Source: Agromyces subbeticus DSM 16689 | GTDB taxonomy: Bacteria > Actinomycetota > Actinomycetes > Actinomycetales > Microbacteriaceae | Direction: 5' to 3' | DNA: 64,000 nt | Assembly (NCBI RefSeq): GCF_000421565.1 | Contig: NZ_ATXG01000006.1 | Span: 124,001 to 188,000, forward strand | In this document: positions 17,522 through 25,928 of the stretch, piece by piece | Layout of the letters: each line of letters begins with the position of its first letter | Position numbering within the stretch: position 1 is the stretch's first letter | The notes under the pieces: generated by a model | What the model saw: only the letters and a program-made list of their open reading frames with translations | What the model was told of the DNA's origin: nothing | The model's database searches: none | Translations under genes and position numbers: made by a program

Positions 17522-18827
17522 CGATTCTCCAGACGTCGACGTTGGCGCCGGCCGGCAGGGCGTCGACTCCCACGGGCAGGTGCACGAGCACGGTCGCGTT
17601 CGCGTAGGCGTGCAGCAGGTGAGAGCTCGGGGCACCGACCTCGACGTCGCCGGTGCCGTCGAGCACACCGCGACGCACCTGGTGCCGGTCGGCCGGCGAG
17701 CTGACCGGGTGGGCGAGGCGGAGGGTCGCGCGCGATCGGTCGGGTGCGAGGCCGACGAGCCTGCGCAGCACCGGCCGGAGGAACAGCTCGAACGAGACGA
17801 GCGCGCTGACCGGGTTGCCCGGGAACGACACCACGGGAACCTCGACGGGCGCGCTTCCGGTGCCCACGTCGATGACCGCAGTGCCGAGGCCCTGCGGCCC
17901 GCCGGGCTGAATAGCGACCTTGACGAACTCGACGCCGAGGGGTGCGAGCGCGTCGCGCACGACCTCGAACGCGCCGGCACTGACCCCGCCGGTGGTCACC
18001 ACCAGATCGACGGGGCGCTGCGCGCTGTGCTCAGCCAGGTGAGGGTGAACGGATGCCGCGACAGCGGCCCGCACGGAAGCGGCGTCGTCAGGGGCGAGGG
18101 CCTCTGCGACCTCGACGCCGCAGGCGCGCAGCGCGGCACCGATCATCGCGGTGTTCGCGTCGTGGATCTGGCCCGGCCGCAGCGGCTGCCCGGGAGGCTG
18201 GAGCTCGTGGCCGGTCGAGAGCAGCAGCACGCGCAGTGGTCGGCGCACGGGCACCTCGGTGACCCCGGCGGCGGCGAGCGCGCCGAGCTGCGCGGGGCCG
18301 AGCCGTTGACCCGCGGGAAGCAGCAGTGCTCCCACCACGATGTCGCTGCCCGCGCGCCGGATGAACGTGCCCGGATCGACGGCCGAAGTGAAGTTCACGA
18401 CCGAGCCGGCGGGGGAGTCGTGATGCTCCGCGCCGAGACCGAGGAACGCGGGCGGGTCGGCGACCTCGATCGGCACGACGGCGTCGGCACCGCGGGGAAT
18501 CCCGGCCCCGGTCATCACGGGGGAGGCGGTGCCCGGTGCGAGGTCGAAGGGGGCATCGCCCGCGGCGCTCGTGCGGCCGACGGCGAGGCGCACCGGAGAC
18601 TCGGGCCGAGCGGTCGCGAGGTCGGCGGCGCGCACGGCGTAGCCGTCCATCTGCGAGTTGTCGAAGCCCGGAAGCTGCACGGGCGCATGCACGTCGTCGG
18701 CGAGCACCCGCGCGTGGGCGTCGCCCGACGCGAGCTCGACTCGCTCCGAGTCATCCGCACCGAGTCGGTCGACGAGCGGATCGAGCAGTGCGTGCACGGC
18801 ACGTTGGTGTTCGGCGAAACTGCGCAT
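17514..18827 (-). CDS. moeA: Molybdopterin molybdotransferase MoeA
   Basis: 437 residues. The N-terminal MoeA domain carries QLPGFDNSQMDGYAVR, whose DNSxMDGYA segment is the family hallmark; the central MoCF domain has VVTTGGVSAGAFEVVRDAL, and the C-terminal beta-barrel domain follows SFPGNPVSALVSFELF. MoeA inserts molybdate into adenylated molybdopterin to give active Moco. It is followed by overlapping moaC and preceded by moaD after 14 bases, consistent with one minus-strand transcript. Confidence 0.95.
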   Translation of the reverse strand: MRSFAEHQRAVHALLDPLVDRLGADDSERVELASGDAHARVLADDVHAPVQLPGFDNSQMDGYAVRAADLATARPESPVRLAVGRTSAAGDAPFDLAPGTASPVMTGAGIPRGADAVVPIEVADPPAFLGLGAEHHDSPAGSVVNFTSAVDPGTFIRRAGSDIVVGALLLPAGQRLGPAQLGALAAAGVTEVPVRRPLRVLLLSTGHELQPPGQPLRPGQIHDANTAMIGAALRACGVEVAEALAPDDAASVRAAVAASVHPHLAEHSAQRPVDLVVTTGGVSAGAFEVVRDALAPLGVEFVKVAIQPGGPQGLGTAVIDVGTGSAPVEVPVVSFPGNPVSALVSFELFLRPVLRRLVGLAPDRSRATLRLAHPVSSPADRHQVRRGVLDGTGDVEVGAPSSHLLHAYANATVLVHLPVGVDALPAGANVDVWRIDD

Positions 18828-18841
18828 GTGGCCTCGGATGC

Positions 18842-19090
18842 TCAGCCGCCGGCGAAGGGCGGGAGGATGTCGACGGCTCCGCCGAGCGGGGTCGCCGGGT
18901 CGCGCTGCACGGTGCCGTCGACGAGGAAGGAACCGCTCGCCAGCACGCGCTGCATGTCGGCGCCGTATCGCGCGGCGAGCTCGTCACGGAGCATGCCGAC
19001 CGTGGCGTCGCCGGGCAGGTCGAGGAACTCCTCCTCGACACCCGCCGCTTCGGCGGCCGCGGCGAAGTACCGCACCGTCACCATCGTCAT
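18842..19090 (-). CDS. moaD: Molybdopterin synthase sulfur carrier subunit MoaD
   Basis: 82 residues from 19090 (a second ATG at 19084 gives 80). It has a ubiquitin-like fold starting VTVRYFAAAAEAAG and ends in the essential Gly-Gly (ILPPFAGG) that is activated by MoeB/MoeZ and thiocarboxylated. It donates sulfur in the MoaD-MoaE synthase. It heads the minus-strand set moaD-moeA-moaC-mogA and is divergent from the moeZ gene that activates it. Confidence 0.9.
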   Translation of the reverse strand: MTMVTVRYFAAAAEAAGVEEEFLDLPGDATVGMLRDELAARYGADMQRVLASGSFLVDGTVQRDPATPLGGAVDILPPFAGG

Positions 19091-19160
19091 GTGCACGATG
19101 CTACCCGAGCGCGGAACCCGGCATCCGTCACGCGGAAACCGCGCGCGTAGACTTGCGGGC

Positions 19161-20321
19161 ATGACCGAGCCGCTCGTCGAACCCGGGCCTCCACTGGCTC
19201 CGGTTCGACTCGCGCGCTTCAGTCGCCAGCTCATGCTGCCGGGCTTCGGCGAACTCGCCCAGCGGCGGCTGCATGCCGCGCGAGTGCTCGTCGTCGGCGC
19301 CGGCGGCCTCGGCAGTGCGGTCGTACCCGCGCTCGCCGGCTCGGGCGTCGGCACCATCGGCATCGCCGACTTCGACACGGTCGAGCTCAGCAACCTGCCG
19401 CGCCAGCTCAGCCACGGCGTGGCCGATCTCGGCCGCAGCAAGGTCGACTCGCTCGCCGAGACCGTGGCCGCGAGCGACCCTGAGTGCCGCATCGTGCGCC
19501 ATCACGAGCGCCTGACCGCGGCGAACCTGCCCGGCATCCTCGAGGCGTACGACCTCGTGGTCGACGGCAGCGACAACTTCCCGACCCGCTACCTCACGAA
19601 CGACGCCGCGCACCTCGCGGGCAAGCCGCTCGTGTGGGGCGCGATCCTGCGCTACCACGGGCAGGTCGGGGTGGCATGGCGCGGCGAGGGCCCGGGCTAC
19701 CGCGATCTCTTCCCCGTGCCGCCCGCACCAGGCGAAGTGCCGTCGTGCGAGCTCGGCGGCGTGCTGCCGAGCCTGTGCCTCGTGATCGGCGCCCTCATGG
19801 CGACCGAGGTCGTGAAGCTCGTCACGGGCGTCGGCCGGCCGCTACTCGGGCGGGTGCTCAGCTACGACGCGCTCATGGCGCGCACGCGCGAGATCCCGTA
19901 CTCCGTCATCGCTGACGCCGACGAGATCACCTCGCTCATCGACTACGAGGCCTTCTGCGGCTTCGACGCGAACGAGACGGATGCCGCGGGCGGCAGTTCG
20001 CTCGCCGTGGCCCCGATCTCGGCAGCCGAGGTGCTGCAGCGCATTCGCGCCGACCAGCCGCTGCGTCTCATCGATGTGCGCGAGCCGACCGAGGCGGCCC
20101 TTCGGCGCATCGACGGAAGCACCCTGCTGCCGCTGGCCGATCTGCTCGGCGGGGCCGAGCCGCCGCCCGGCGAGGGCCCGATCGTCGTGTACTGCGAGGT
20201 CGGCATCCGCTCGCAGCGCGCGGCACGCGAACTGCGGCGCCGAGGTCACACCGAGGTGAGCTCGCTCGACGGCGGCATCGAGCGCTTCGCCGGCGTCGCC
20301 GCCGATCTCATCGCGCGCTGA
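19161..20321 (+). CDS. moeZ: MoeZ-type adenylyltransferase/sulfurtransferase (ThiF plus rhodanese)
   Basis: 386 residues. The ThiF/MoeB E1-like domain (about 10-260) has the ATP loop VLVVGAGGLGSAV and the Cys of PSCELGGVLPSL. The zinc CxxC pair of E. coli MoeB is absent (region reads GPGYRDLFPVPP), as in actinobacterial MoeZ. The C-terminal rhodanese domain (about 290-386) keeps the active-site Cys in VVYCEVGIRS. It adenylates the MoaD C-terminus and transfers sulfur to it. The frame is open far upstream but only the ATG at 19161 gives a normal N-terminus. Confidence 0.9.
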   Translation: MTEPLVEPGPPLAPVRLARFSRQLMLPGFGELAQRRLHAARVLVVGAGGLGSAVVPALAGSGVGTIGIADFDTVELSNLPRQLSHGVADLGRSKVDSLAETVAASDPECRIVRHHERLTAANLPGILEAYDLVVDGSDNFPTRYLTNDAAHLAGKPLVWGAILRYHGQVGVAWRGEGPGYRDLFPVPPAPGEVPSCELGGVLPSLCLVIGALMATEVVKLVTGVGRPLLGRVLSYDALMARTREIPYSVIADADEITSLIDYEAFCGFDANETDAAGGSSLAVAPISAAEVLQRIRADQPLRLIDVREPTEAALRRIDGSTLLPLADLLGGAEPPPGEGPIVVYCEVGIRSQRAARELRRRGHTEVSSLDGGIERFAGVAADLIAR

Positions 20322-20340
20322 GCAGGGTTAGGATCGCCGG

Positions 20341-20754
20341 GTGATCGAACCGTACGCCGTCGTCTCCGACCAACCGCTCGACGAAGTCGCTGTTCGGCGA
20401 GCCGTCGAATCCGATGCCAGCGGCGCCGTGGTCATGTTCTGCGGGGTCGTGCGCGACCATGACGGCGGCCGTGGCGTGCGGTCGCTCGACTACCGGGCGC
20501 ACCCCGACGCCGAACGCTTCCTCGCCGATTGCGTGCGCCGCATCGCCGAGGAGACGGGGTTCGCCGTGGCAGCAGCGCACCGGGTCGGAGACCTCGCCAT
20601 CGGCGACGTCGCCCTGTTCGCGGCAGCCGGCGCGGGGCACCGCGCGCAGGCCTTCGACGCGTGCGAGCGCCTCGTCGAACTCATCAAGCAGGAGGTGCCG
20701 ATCTGGAAGCGGCAGCACTTCGACGACGGCGTCTCGGAGTGGGTCGGGCTCTGA
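20341..20754 (+). CDS. moaE: Molybdopterin synthase catalytic subunit MoaE
   Basis: 137 residues from a GTG, 19 bases after moeZ. Typical motifs: GAVVMFCGVVRDHDGGRGV, LDYRAHPDAE, AAHRVGDLAIGDVA and the C-terminal KQEVPIWKRQHF with the catalytic lysines. It combines with two MoaD to insert the dithiolene sulfurs into cyclic pyranopterin monophosphate. It forms a short plus-strand operon with moeZ and is convergent with moaA. Confidence 0.95.
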   Translation: MIEPYAVVSDQPLDEVAVRRAVESDASGAVVMFCGVVRDHDGGRGVRSLDYRAHPDAERFLADCVRRIAEETGFAVAAAHRVGDLAIGDVALFAAAGAGHRAQAFDACERLVELIKQEVPIWKRQHFDDGVSEWVGL

Positions 20755-20782
20755 CGGCGGGTCGGGCTCCAACCGCCGGCGC

Positions 20783-21898
20783 TCAACCGCCGATGTAGCT
20801 CATCTCGATCTTGCTGCGCGCCGCGCGCAGCTCGGGAGTGAGCGTCGCGCGAACCTCGGAGTAGCGATCGTCGCGTGCGCCCCAGATCGACGCCATCGCC
20901 GCGGCGAGCCCGTCGTCATCGATGCCGCTGCGCAGCAGCGCTCGAAGGTCGTGGCCCTCGCTCGCGAAGAGGCACGTGAACAGCTTGCCCTCGGTCGAGA
21001 TGCGCGCCCGGTTGCAGGTGCCGCAGAACGCGTTCGTCACGCTCGAGATGAGGCCGATCTCGCCGCCGCCGTCGACGTAGCGCCAGCGAGCCGCCGTCTC
21101 GCCGGGTGCGGCCGCCGCGAGCGGCTCCAACGGGAGTTCGGCGCCGATGCGCTGCACGATCTCTGCTGACGAGACGACCTCGTCGAGCTGCCAACCGTTC
21201 GAGGTGCCGACATCCATGTATTCGATGAAGCGCAGCGAGAACGGCGAGCCGTGGAATCGCCTGGCCATCGGCAGGATCTCGTGGTCGTTGAGCCCGCGCT
21301 TGACGACCATGTTGATCTTGATCGGGCCGAGGCCGGCGGCGTGCGCGGCCTCGATGCCGTCGAGCACGCGCGAGACCGGGAACCGCACGTCGTTCATCGA
21401 CTGGAACAGCTCGTCGTCGAGCGAGTCGAGCGAGACGGTGACGCGGGTGAGCCCGGCGGCCTTGAGCGCGGAGGCCTTCACCGCGAGCGCGGAGCCGTTT
21501 GTCGTGAGCGCGATCTCGAGGGGGCGCCCGTCGGGGGTGCGCAGCTCGGCGAGCTGTTCGACGAGGCCCTCGAGGCCGCGGCGCAGCAGCGGCTCGCCGC
21601 CGGTCAACCGCAGCTTCTCGACGCCGTGCGCCGCCGCGATGCGAGAGATGCGCGTGATCTCCTCGAAGCTCAGCAGCTCGTCGCGGTCGAGGAACGCGTA
21701 GTCGCGACCGAACACCGCTTTCGGCATGCAGTAGACGCACCGGAAGTTGCAGCGGTCGGTGATCGAGATGCGCAGATCTCGCATCGGGCGGTCGAGCCGG
21801 TCGGTGAGCGCACCCGTCGACGGCAGTCGGTGCGCCCTTGGGGTCGATGATCCGGCACGTGCGTGCGGCACATCGGCCGTGCTCGCGGTGCTCGTCAT
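20783..21898 (-). CDS. moaA: GTP 3',8-cyclase MoaA (radical SAM)
   Basis: 371 residues from the ATG at 21898, which has GAGGGGG upstream. The radical-SAM cluster cysteines are C50, C54 and C57 ([11 protein letters not shown]), the SAM-binding GGEPLL follows, and the second cluster cysteines are in [21 protein letters not shown] (two plus one). The C-terminus ends in the essential YIGG. It makes the first Moco intermediate from GTP. It is the last gene of the mod operon, 23 bases after modC, linking molybdate uptake to cofactor synthesis. Confidence 0.96.
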   Translation of the reverse strand: MTSTASTADVPHARAGSSTPRAHRLPSTGALTDRLDRPMRDLRISITDRCNFRCVYCMPKAVFGRDYAFLDRDELLSFEEITRISRIAAAHGVEKLRLTGGEPLLRRGLEGLVEQLAELRTPDGRPLEIALTTNGSALAVKASALKAAGLTRVTVSLDSLDDELFQSMNDVRFPVSRVLDGIEAAHAAGLGPIKINMVVKRGLNDHEILPMARRFHGSPFSLRFIEYMDVGTSNGWQLDEVVSSAEIVQRIGAELPLEPLAAAAPGETAARWRYVDGGGEIGLISSVTNAFCGTCNRARISTEGKLFTCLFASEGHDLRALLRSGIDDDGLAAAMASIWGARDDRYSEVRATLTPELRAARSKIEMSYIGG

Positions 21899-21921
21899 GT
21901 GCCACCCCCTCGTCGTGGCGT

Positions 21922-23067
21922 CTACGGTAACACCGCGGGGATGGAACGTACTGAGACATCCGACGCCGGAACCTCGAATGCGAGGTGCGAACCCGCCGCG
22001 AGATCGAGCGTGACCGCCGTCGCCGAGGGCACGTCGACGGCCACGTCGGGGTGCTCGTTCGTGACGATGCGCACGCCGCCAGGGGTTGGCTCGAGCTGCG
22101 CGATCGTGCCGACCCAGCGGTTGGGGTCGAGGGTGTCCACCGCTGCGATCCGCTCGCCGCCAGCAGGCGCGACGCGCACCGAGCCGGGGCCGAACACCGC
22201 GGAGGCCGCATTCCCGGCGAGGAGCCCTCCGCCGTTGCCGCGCAGCAGCAATCGGTCGCCCCGTGGTCCCTCGGCCATGACGCTGCCGTCGATGGTGCCG
22301 AGGCCGGTGACGAGGTTCACCCCGGCGAGAGCGGCGACGAACCGCGTCGCCGGGTGGCCGAACACCTCGCCGGGCGTTCCGTGCTGCACGATTCGACCAT
22401 CGTGCAGGATCGCGGCCCGGTCGGCGAGGACGATCGCGTCGAGGGGGTCGTGGGTGACGAGCACCATCGGGATCCGCGTTCCCCATGGTCGGTCGGCGAT
22501 GAGTCGCCGCATCGACTGGGCATTCTGCACGTCGAGCGCGGCGAACGGCTCGTCGAGCAGGAGCAGCACGGGGTCGGCGGCGAGTGCTCGGGCGATCGCG
22601 ACGCGCTGCTGCTGGCCTCCCGAGAGTTCGGTCGGTCGCCGCCCGGCGAGGTCGGCGAGCTCGACCCGTTCGAGCCAGCCCATGGCCGCGGTTCGCGCGG
22701 CGTGGGCCGTCACTCCCTGCGAACGCGGCCCGAACGCCACATTCTCGACGACGCTCAGATGCGGGAAGAGCAGCGGCTGCTGGCCGAGCATCGCGACCCG
22801 ACGGCGCTCGAGCGGCACCTGGATCCCGCGCCCACTCACGGCAGGATCCCGGTGGGTGAGCTGCTGCTCGCCGATCGTCACGAAGCCAGAGTTCGGGGCC
22901 CGGAGCCCCGCGATCGTGGACAGCAGGGTCGACTTGCCGGAACCGTTCGGCCCGAGCACGGCGAGCAGCTCGCCCGACTCGACGCGGACGGCGACCTCGA
23001 GCGTGAACTCGCCGACCACCGTCGTGAACTCGGCGGAGAGTGCACCCGGGGAGGAGTCGGCGATCAC
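21922..23067 (-). CDS. modC: Molybdate ABC transporter ATP-binding protein ModC
   Basis: 381 residues from a GTG that overlaps the modB stop by 4 bases. Walker A is [10 protein letters not shown], the Q-loop and signature are visible ([15 protein letters not shown]), Walker B is [12 protein letters not shown] and the switch His is in LVTHDP. The last 100 residues form a TOBE/molbindin-like domain ([14 protein letters not shown] onward). It energises molybdate import and probably senses intracellular molybdate through the TOBE part. Confidence 0.93.
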   Translation of the reverse strand: MIADSSPGALSAEFTTVVGEFTLEVAVRVESGELLAVLGPNGSGKSTLLSTIAGLRAPNSGFVTIGEQQLTHRDPAVSGRGIQVPLERRRVAMLGQQPLLFPHLSVVENVAFGPRSQGVTAHAARTAAMGWLERVELADLAGRRPTELSGGQQQRVAIARALAADPVLLLLDEPFAALDVQNAQSMRRLIADRPWGTRIPMVLVTHDPLDAIVLADRAAILHDGRIVQHGTPGEVFGHPATRFVAALAGVNLVTGLGTIDGSVMAEGPRGDRLLLRGNGGGLLAGNAASAVFGPGSVRVAPAGGERIAAVDTLDPNRWVGTIAQLEPTPGGVRIVTNEHPDVAVDVPSATAVTLDLAAGSHLAFEVPASDVSVRSIPAVLP

Positions 23068-23906
23068 CGCGGCGCGTCCTCGCGCCAGCTGCGCATGAGC
23101 AGCAGCACCCCGACCGCGACGAGGATGAGCATGAGCGAGAGGGCGATCGCGATGTCCTCGCTCACGCCGGCGCCGTTGAAGGCCGTGTAGATCGCGAGCG
23201 GCATCGTTCGCGTGGTGCCCGCCGCGTTCCCGGCGAAGAGCGCCGTGGCGCCGAACTCGCCGAGAGCGCGGGCGAAGCACAGCACCGTGCCGGCGAGCAG
23301 TCCGGGCGCGACGAGCGGCAGGGTGACACGACGGAAGGTCGTGAAGCGGCCGGCGCCGAGGCCGGCGGAGACCGTCTCGTAGCGGGTGCCGACGCTGCGG
23401 AGCGACCCCTCGACGGCGATCACGAGGAAGGGCAGGGCCACGAATGTCTGTGCGATCACGACCGCGGTCGTTGTGAAGGGAATGCGGATGCCGGCGAGAG
23501 AGAGCGCGCCGCCGACGAGACCGCTGCGGCCGAGCAGGGCGAGCAGTGCGATGCCCCCGACGAGTGGCGGCAGCACGAGCGGCAGTGTCGCGAGCGTGCG
23601 GAGGATCGCGGCGACGCCTCGAGAGCTGCGCGCGATGACGAGGGCGAGCGGCACGCCGAGCAGGACGCACGTCGCCGTGGCGAGCGCAGCCGTGACGAGC
23701 GACAGGGTGAGCGCCTGGATCGCGGCCGGGGACGTGATCGCCGCCGGCACTTGCGCCCAGTCGAGGCGCAGGAGGAGTGCGGCGAGCGGGAGGACGAGCA
23801 CCGCGACCGCGATGCCGGCCGGGAGGTAGAGCCAGAGCGGGAAGCGCACCGCGGCCGGCCCGGAGGCCGGGCCGCGATGCGTCTCCCGGGGCGACACCGT
23901 CGTCAC
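23064..23906 (-). CDS. modB: Molybdate ABC transporter permease ModB
   Basis: 280 residues with about six membrane segments and the permease loop [20 protein letters not shown] near residue 190, followed by the [18 protein letters not shown] stretch that is characteristic of ModB-type permeases. Start and stop overlap modA and modC by 4 bases each. It forms the homodimeric channel for molybdate (and usually tungstate). Confidence 0.95.
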   Translation of the reverse strand: MTTVSPRETHRGPASGPAAVRFPLWLYLPAGIAVAVLVLPLAALLLRLDWAQVPAAITSPAAIQALTLSLVTAALATATCVLLGVPLALVIARSSRGVAAILRTLATLPLVLPPLVGGIALLALLGRSGLVGGALSLAGIRIPFTTTAVVIAQTFVALPFLVIAVEGSLRSVGTRYETVSAGLGAGRFTTFRRVTLPLVAPGLLAGTVLCFARALGEFGATALFAGNAAGTTRTMPLAIYTAFNGAGVSEDIAIALSLMLILVAVGVLLLMRSWREDAPR

Positions 23907-24736
23907 GGCGCTCCGAATCCGAACGAGGCCAGCACGCGCTGCCCGGCATCCGAGGCGACGAAGTCGACGAACGCGGCTGACGCCGACGCGTTGGACGATC
24001 CAGCGAGCGACACGATCGGGTACACGTTGGTGGCGGCCTCTGCGCCGTCGATCTCGATGCCGTCGACGTCGCCTGACGCACCTTCGATGTCGGTCACGTA
24101 CACGAGTCCGGCATCGGCCTCGCCGGTGCGCACCTTGGTGAGCACCGCGGAGACGTTCTGCTCCTCGCTGGCCGGAGTGACCATGATGCCGTCGTTCGTG
24201 ATGAGCGTTCGCGCCGCCGCGCCGCAGGGCACCTCGGGGGCGCAGAGGACGACGATGGCAGGCTGGCCGGCGCTCGTGGTGGCTCCATCGGCGAGGTCGT
24301 CGAGGGAGTCGATGCCGAGCGGATTCTCGGGTGCGACGGCGATCTCGAGCACGTTCGTGGCGAAGTCGACGGGCGAGTCGGTCACGAGGTCGGCGTCGAC
24401 GACCTTCGTCATGTTCTTCTCGTCGGCCGAGGCGAAGACGTCGGCATGCGCGCCTTCGATGAGCTGCGTGGCGAGCACGGAGGATCCGTCATAGGAGATC
24501 GGCAGCACATCGACTTCGGGGTGGAGCGTCTCGAACTCGGCGGCGAGCTCGTCGAACGCAGCGCCGAGGGAGGCTGCGGCGAAGATCGTGAGCTCGCCGG
24601 TCAGTTCGGGCGCCGTCTCGGTCGGGGCCGCGGATGAGTCGGTGCCGGTGCCGTCGGCACCGGCGGCGCATCCGCTCAGTGCCAGTGCCGCCAGGGCGGC
24701 GATCGAGAGCAGAGTCCGCGTGGGGTTCTTCGTCAT
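23903..24736 (-). CDS. modA: Molybdate-binding lipoprotein ModA
   Basis: 277 residues. Signal peptide with lipobox LSGC near residue 23, an Asp/Thr/Ser-rich linker, then the oxyanion-binding fold (LTIFAAASLGAAFDELAAEF, SYDGSSVLATQLIEGAHADV, FASADEKNM). Serines in AASLG and DGSS are the usual molybdate ligands. It captures molybdate outside the membrane for ModBC. A short ATGA overlap couples it to the upstream HTH-TOBE gene and to modB. Confidence 0.95.
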   Translation of the reverse strand: MTKNPTRTLLSIAALAALALSGCAAGADGTGTDSSAAPTETAPELTGELTIFAAASLGAAFDELAAEFETLHPEVDVLPISYDGSSVLATQLIEGAHADVFASADEKNMTKVVDADLVTDSPVDFATNVLEIAVAPENPLGIDSLDDLADGATTSAGQPAIVVLCAPEVPCGAAARTLITNDGIMVTPASEEQNVSAVLTKVRTGEADAGLVYVTDIEGASGDVDGIEIDGAEAATNVYPIVSLAGSSNASASAAFVDFVASDAGQRVLASFGFGAP

Positions 24737-25140
24737 GCAGGGGATTCCTTGTCGGTTTCGATGATGACCATGGTGGCTTTGACGACGGCGACGCCGCGCG
24801 AGCCGACCTCGAGCCGGAGTTCGCGTGCGGCCTCGGCCGACATGAGCGAGACGACCCGGTGCGGGCCGCACTGCAGTTCGACCTGCGCCATCAGCCCGTC
24901 GATCTCGATGCGGGTCACGAGCCCGACGAATCGATTGCGGGCGCTGCGGCGCACGGGGGACCGGTCGTCGTTCGCCGTGGCGATCGCCTGAGCGCGCGCG
25001 GCGAGTTCGTCGCCCGGCACCACTTGACGGCCCGAGGCGTCTTTCGAAGCGCTCAGCAGCCCCTCGACAACCCATCTGCGCACGGTGTCATCACTCACAC
25101 CGACGAGGTCTGCGGCTTCACTGATCCGATACTGCGTCAT
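24733..25140 (-). CDS. HTH plus TOBE molybdate-responsive regulator
   Basis: 135 residues. The first 30 are an excisionase/MerR-like helix-turn-helix (YRISEAADLVGVSDDTVRRW); residues about 68-130 form a TOBE/molbindin domain (RNRFVGLVTRIEIDGLMAQV). This is the compact actinobacterial counterpart of ModE and probably controls mod/moa expression according to molybdate; it could alternatively be a molybdate storage protein. It is the first gene of the minus-strand mod operon, overlapping modA by 4 bases, and is divergent from guaD. No strong ribosome binding site is visible before the ATG. Confidence 0.8.
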   Translation of the reverse strand: MTQYRISEAADLVGVSDDTVRRWVVEGLLSASKDASGRQVVPGDELAARAQAIATANDDRSPVRRSARNRFVGLVTRIEIDGLMAQVELQCGPHRVVSLMSAEAARELRLEVGSRGVAVVKATMVIIETDKESPA

Positions 25141-25153
25141 GATATGCACAATA

Positions 25154-25170
25154 CTCCCGCACCTGCGGAG
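25154..25170. promoter_or_regulatory. Short inverted repeat before the mod operon
   Basis: CTCCCGCA and TGCGGAG pair with one bulged C across a CC centre, 14 bases upstream of the HTH-TOBE start. It is a candidate autoregulatory site for that regulator or an mRNA leader hairpin. Nothing else in the divergent region resembles a molybdate operator. Weak. Confidence 0.3.
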
Positions 25171-25184
25171 ATGGAACCAAATGT

Positions 25185-25209
25185 TTCCGTAAATCGGAAT
25201 CGCAATTCC
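25185..25209. promoter_or_regulatory. Composite IclR-type operator before guaD
   Basis: TTCCGTAAATCGGAA at 25185-25199 matches the 15-bp motif shared by six promoters in this window. It runs directly into GGAATCGCAATTCC (25196-25209), an additional inverted repeat. The same arrangement (WTCC, 7 bases, GGAAT, 4 bases, ATTCC) occurs before xdhA. It lies in the divergent region between the mod operon and guaD and could act on either. Confidence 0.65.
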
Positions 25210-25371
25210 GAAAACATCTGGACGGTTGACCCAGTGGCTGCTACCTTCGAACTCGGCCGACGCAGCAACCCTGCCCATCGCTCGGCCGCCCATGAGTCGG
25301 ATCAACGGAGATCCACCCGGTACCCCGGGAAATCCACCGCGCCGGCGATGAACAAGCAAGGAAGCCCTCTC

Positions 25372-25914
25372 ATGGATTCGCTCGGACTCTCAACCGTCAC
25401 AGCTACCGACGGCAAGCCCGCCACCACCCAGCCCGCTCCGACCCCGGCCGAATATCTCGCCCGCGCCGTCGCCATCGCCACCGAGAACGTGCGCAACGCC
25501 GGAGGCCCGTTCGGAGCCATCGTCGTCACCGCCGACGGCCGCGTGTTCGAGGGGGTGAACCGCGTCACCGCGAACCTCGACCCCACCGCCCACGCCGAAG
25601 TCTCGGCGATCCGCGCCGCATGCCAGGGCACCGGCAGCTTCGATCTCTCGGGCGCCACGCTCTACTCGAGCTGCGAGCCGTGCCCGATGTGCCTCGCCTC
25701 CTCGCTCTGGGCGCGCATCGACCGCGTGCACTACGCGGCGACCCGCGACGACGCGGCCGATGCCGGCTTCGACGACGCGGTCTTCTATCGTTACTTCGAG
25801 GGAGTCGACGCCGACCGGGCGATCATGCCGGTCTCAGACATCGAACTGCCCGCCGCCGAACGTGTGGCCCCGTTCACCGAGTGGCAGCACACCGCCACCC
25901 GCACCGAGTACTGA
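25372..25914 (+). CDS. guaD: Guanine deaminase (cytidine deaminase-fold)
   Basis: 180 residues from ATG 25372, which has AAGGAA at good spacing; an ATG at 25348 is a less likely start. Zinc ligands and catalytic Glu are in THAEVSAIRAAC and CEPCPMCLASSLW. This is the GuaD/TadA-like nucleoside deaminase group; C-terminal residues (AVFYRYFEGVDADR) resemble bacterial guanine deaminases. It would turn guanine into xanthine, the substrate of the xanthine dehydrogenase encoded next. It has an IclR-type site upstream and is followed after 14 bases by a purine permease. Confidence 0.82.
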   Translation: MDSLGLSTVTATDGKPATTQPAPTPAEYLARAVAIATENVRNAGGPFGAIVVTADGRVFEGVNRVTANLDPTAHAEVSAIRAACQGTGSFDLSGATLYSSCEPCPMCLASSLWARIDRVHYAATRDDAADAGFDDAVFYRYFEGVDADRAIMPVSDIELPAAERVAPFTEWQHTATRTEY

Positions 25915-25928
25915 GAACGGAAGCGCAC

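Noticed and set aside
19161-19860. MoeZ being non-functional because zinc cysteines are missing
   Set aside because: Actinobacterial MoeZ proteins normally lack this CxxC pair; the ATP loop, E1-like Cys and rhodanese Cys are intact.
25226-25247. TTGACC...TACCTT promoter before guaD
   Set aside because: Spacing is only 10 bases, too short for a sigma-70 promoter.
25140-25372. Purine or Moco riboswitch in the mod/guaD divergent region
   Set aside because: I looked for the conserved cores of purine and Moco riboswitches and saw none; the region is explained by IclR-type sites and a short inverted repeat.
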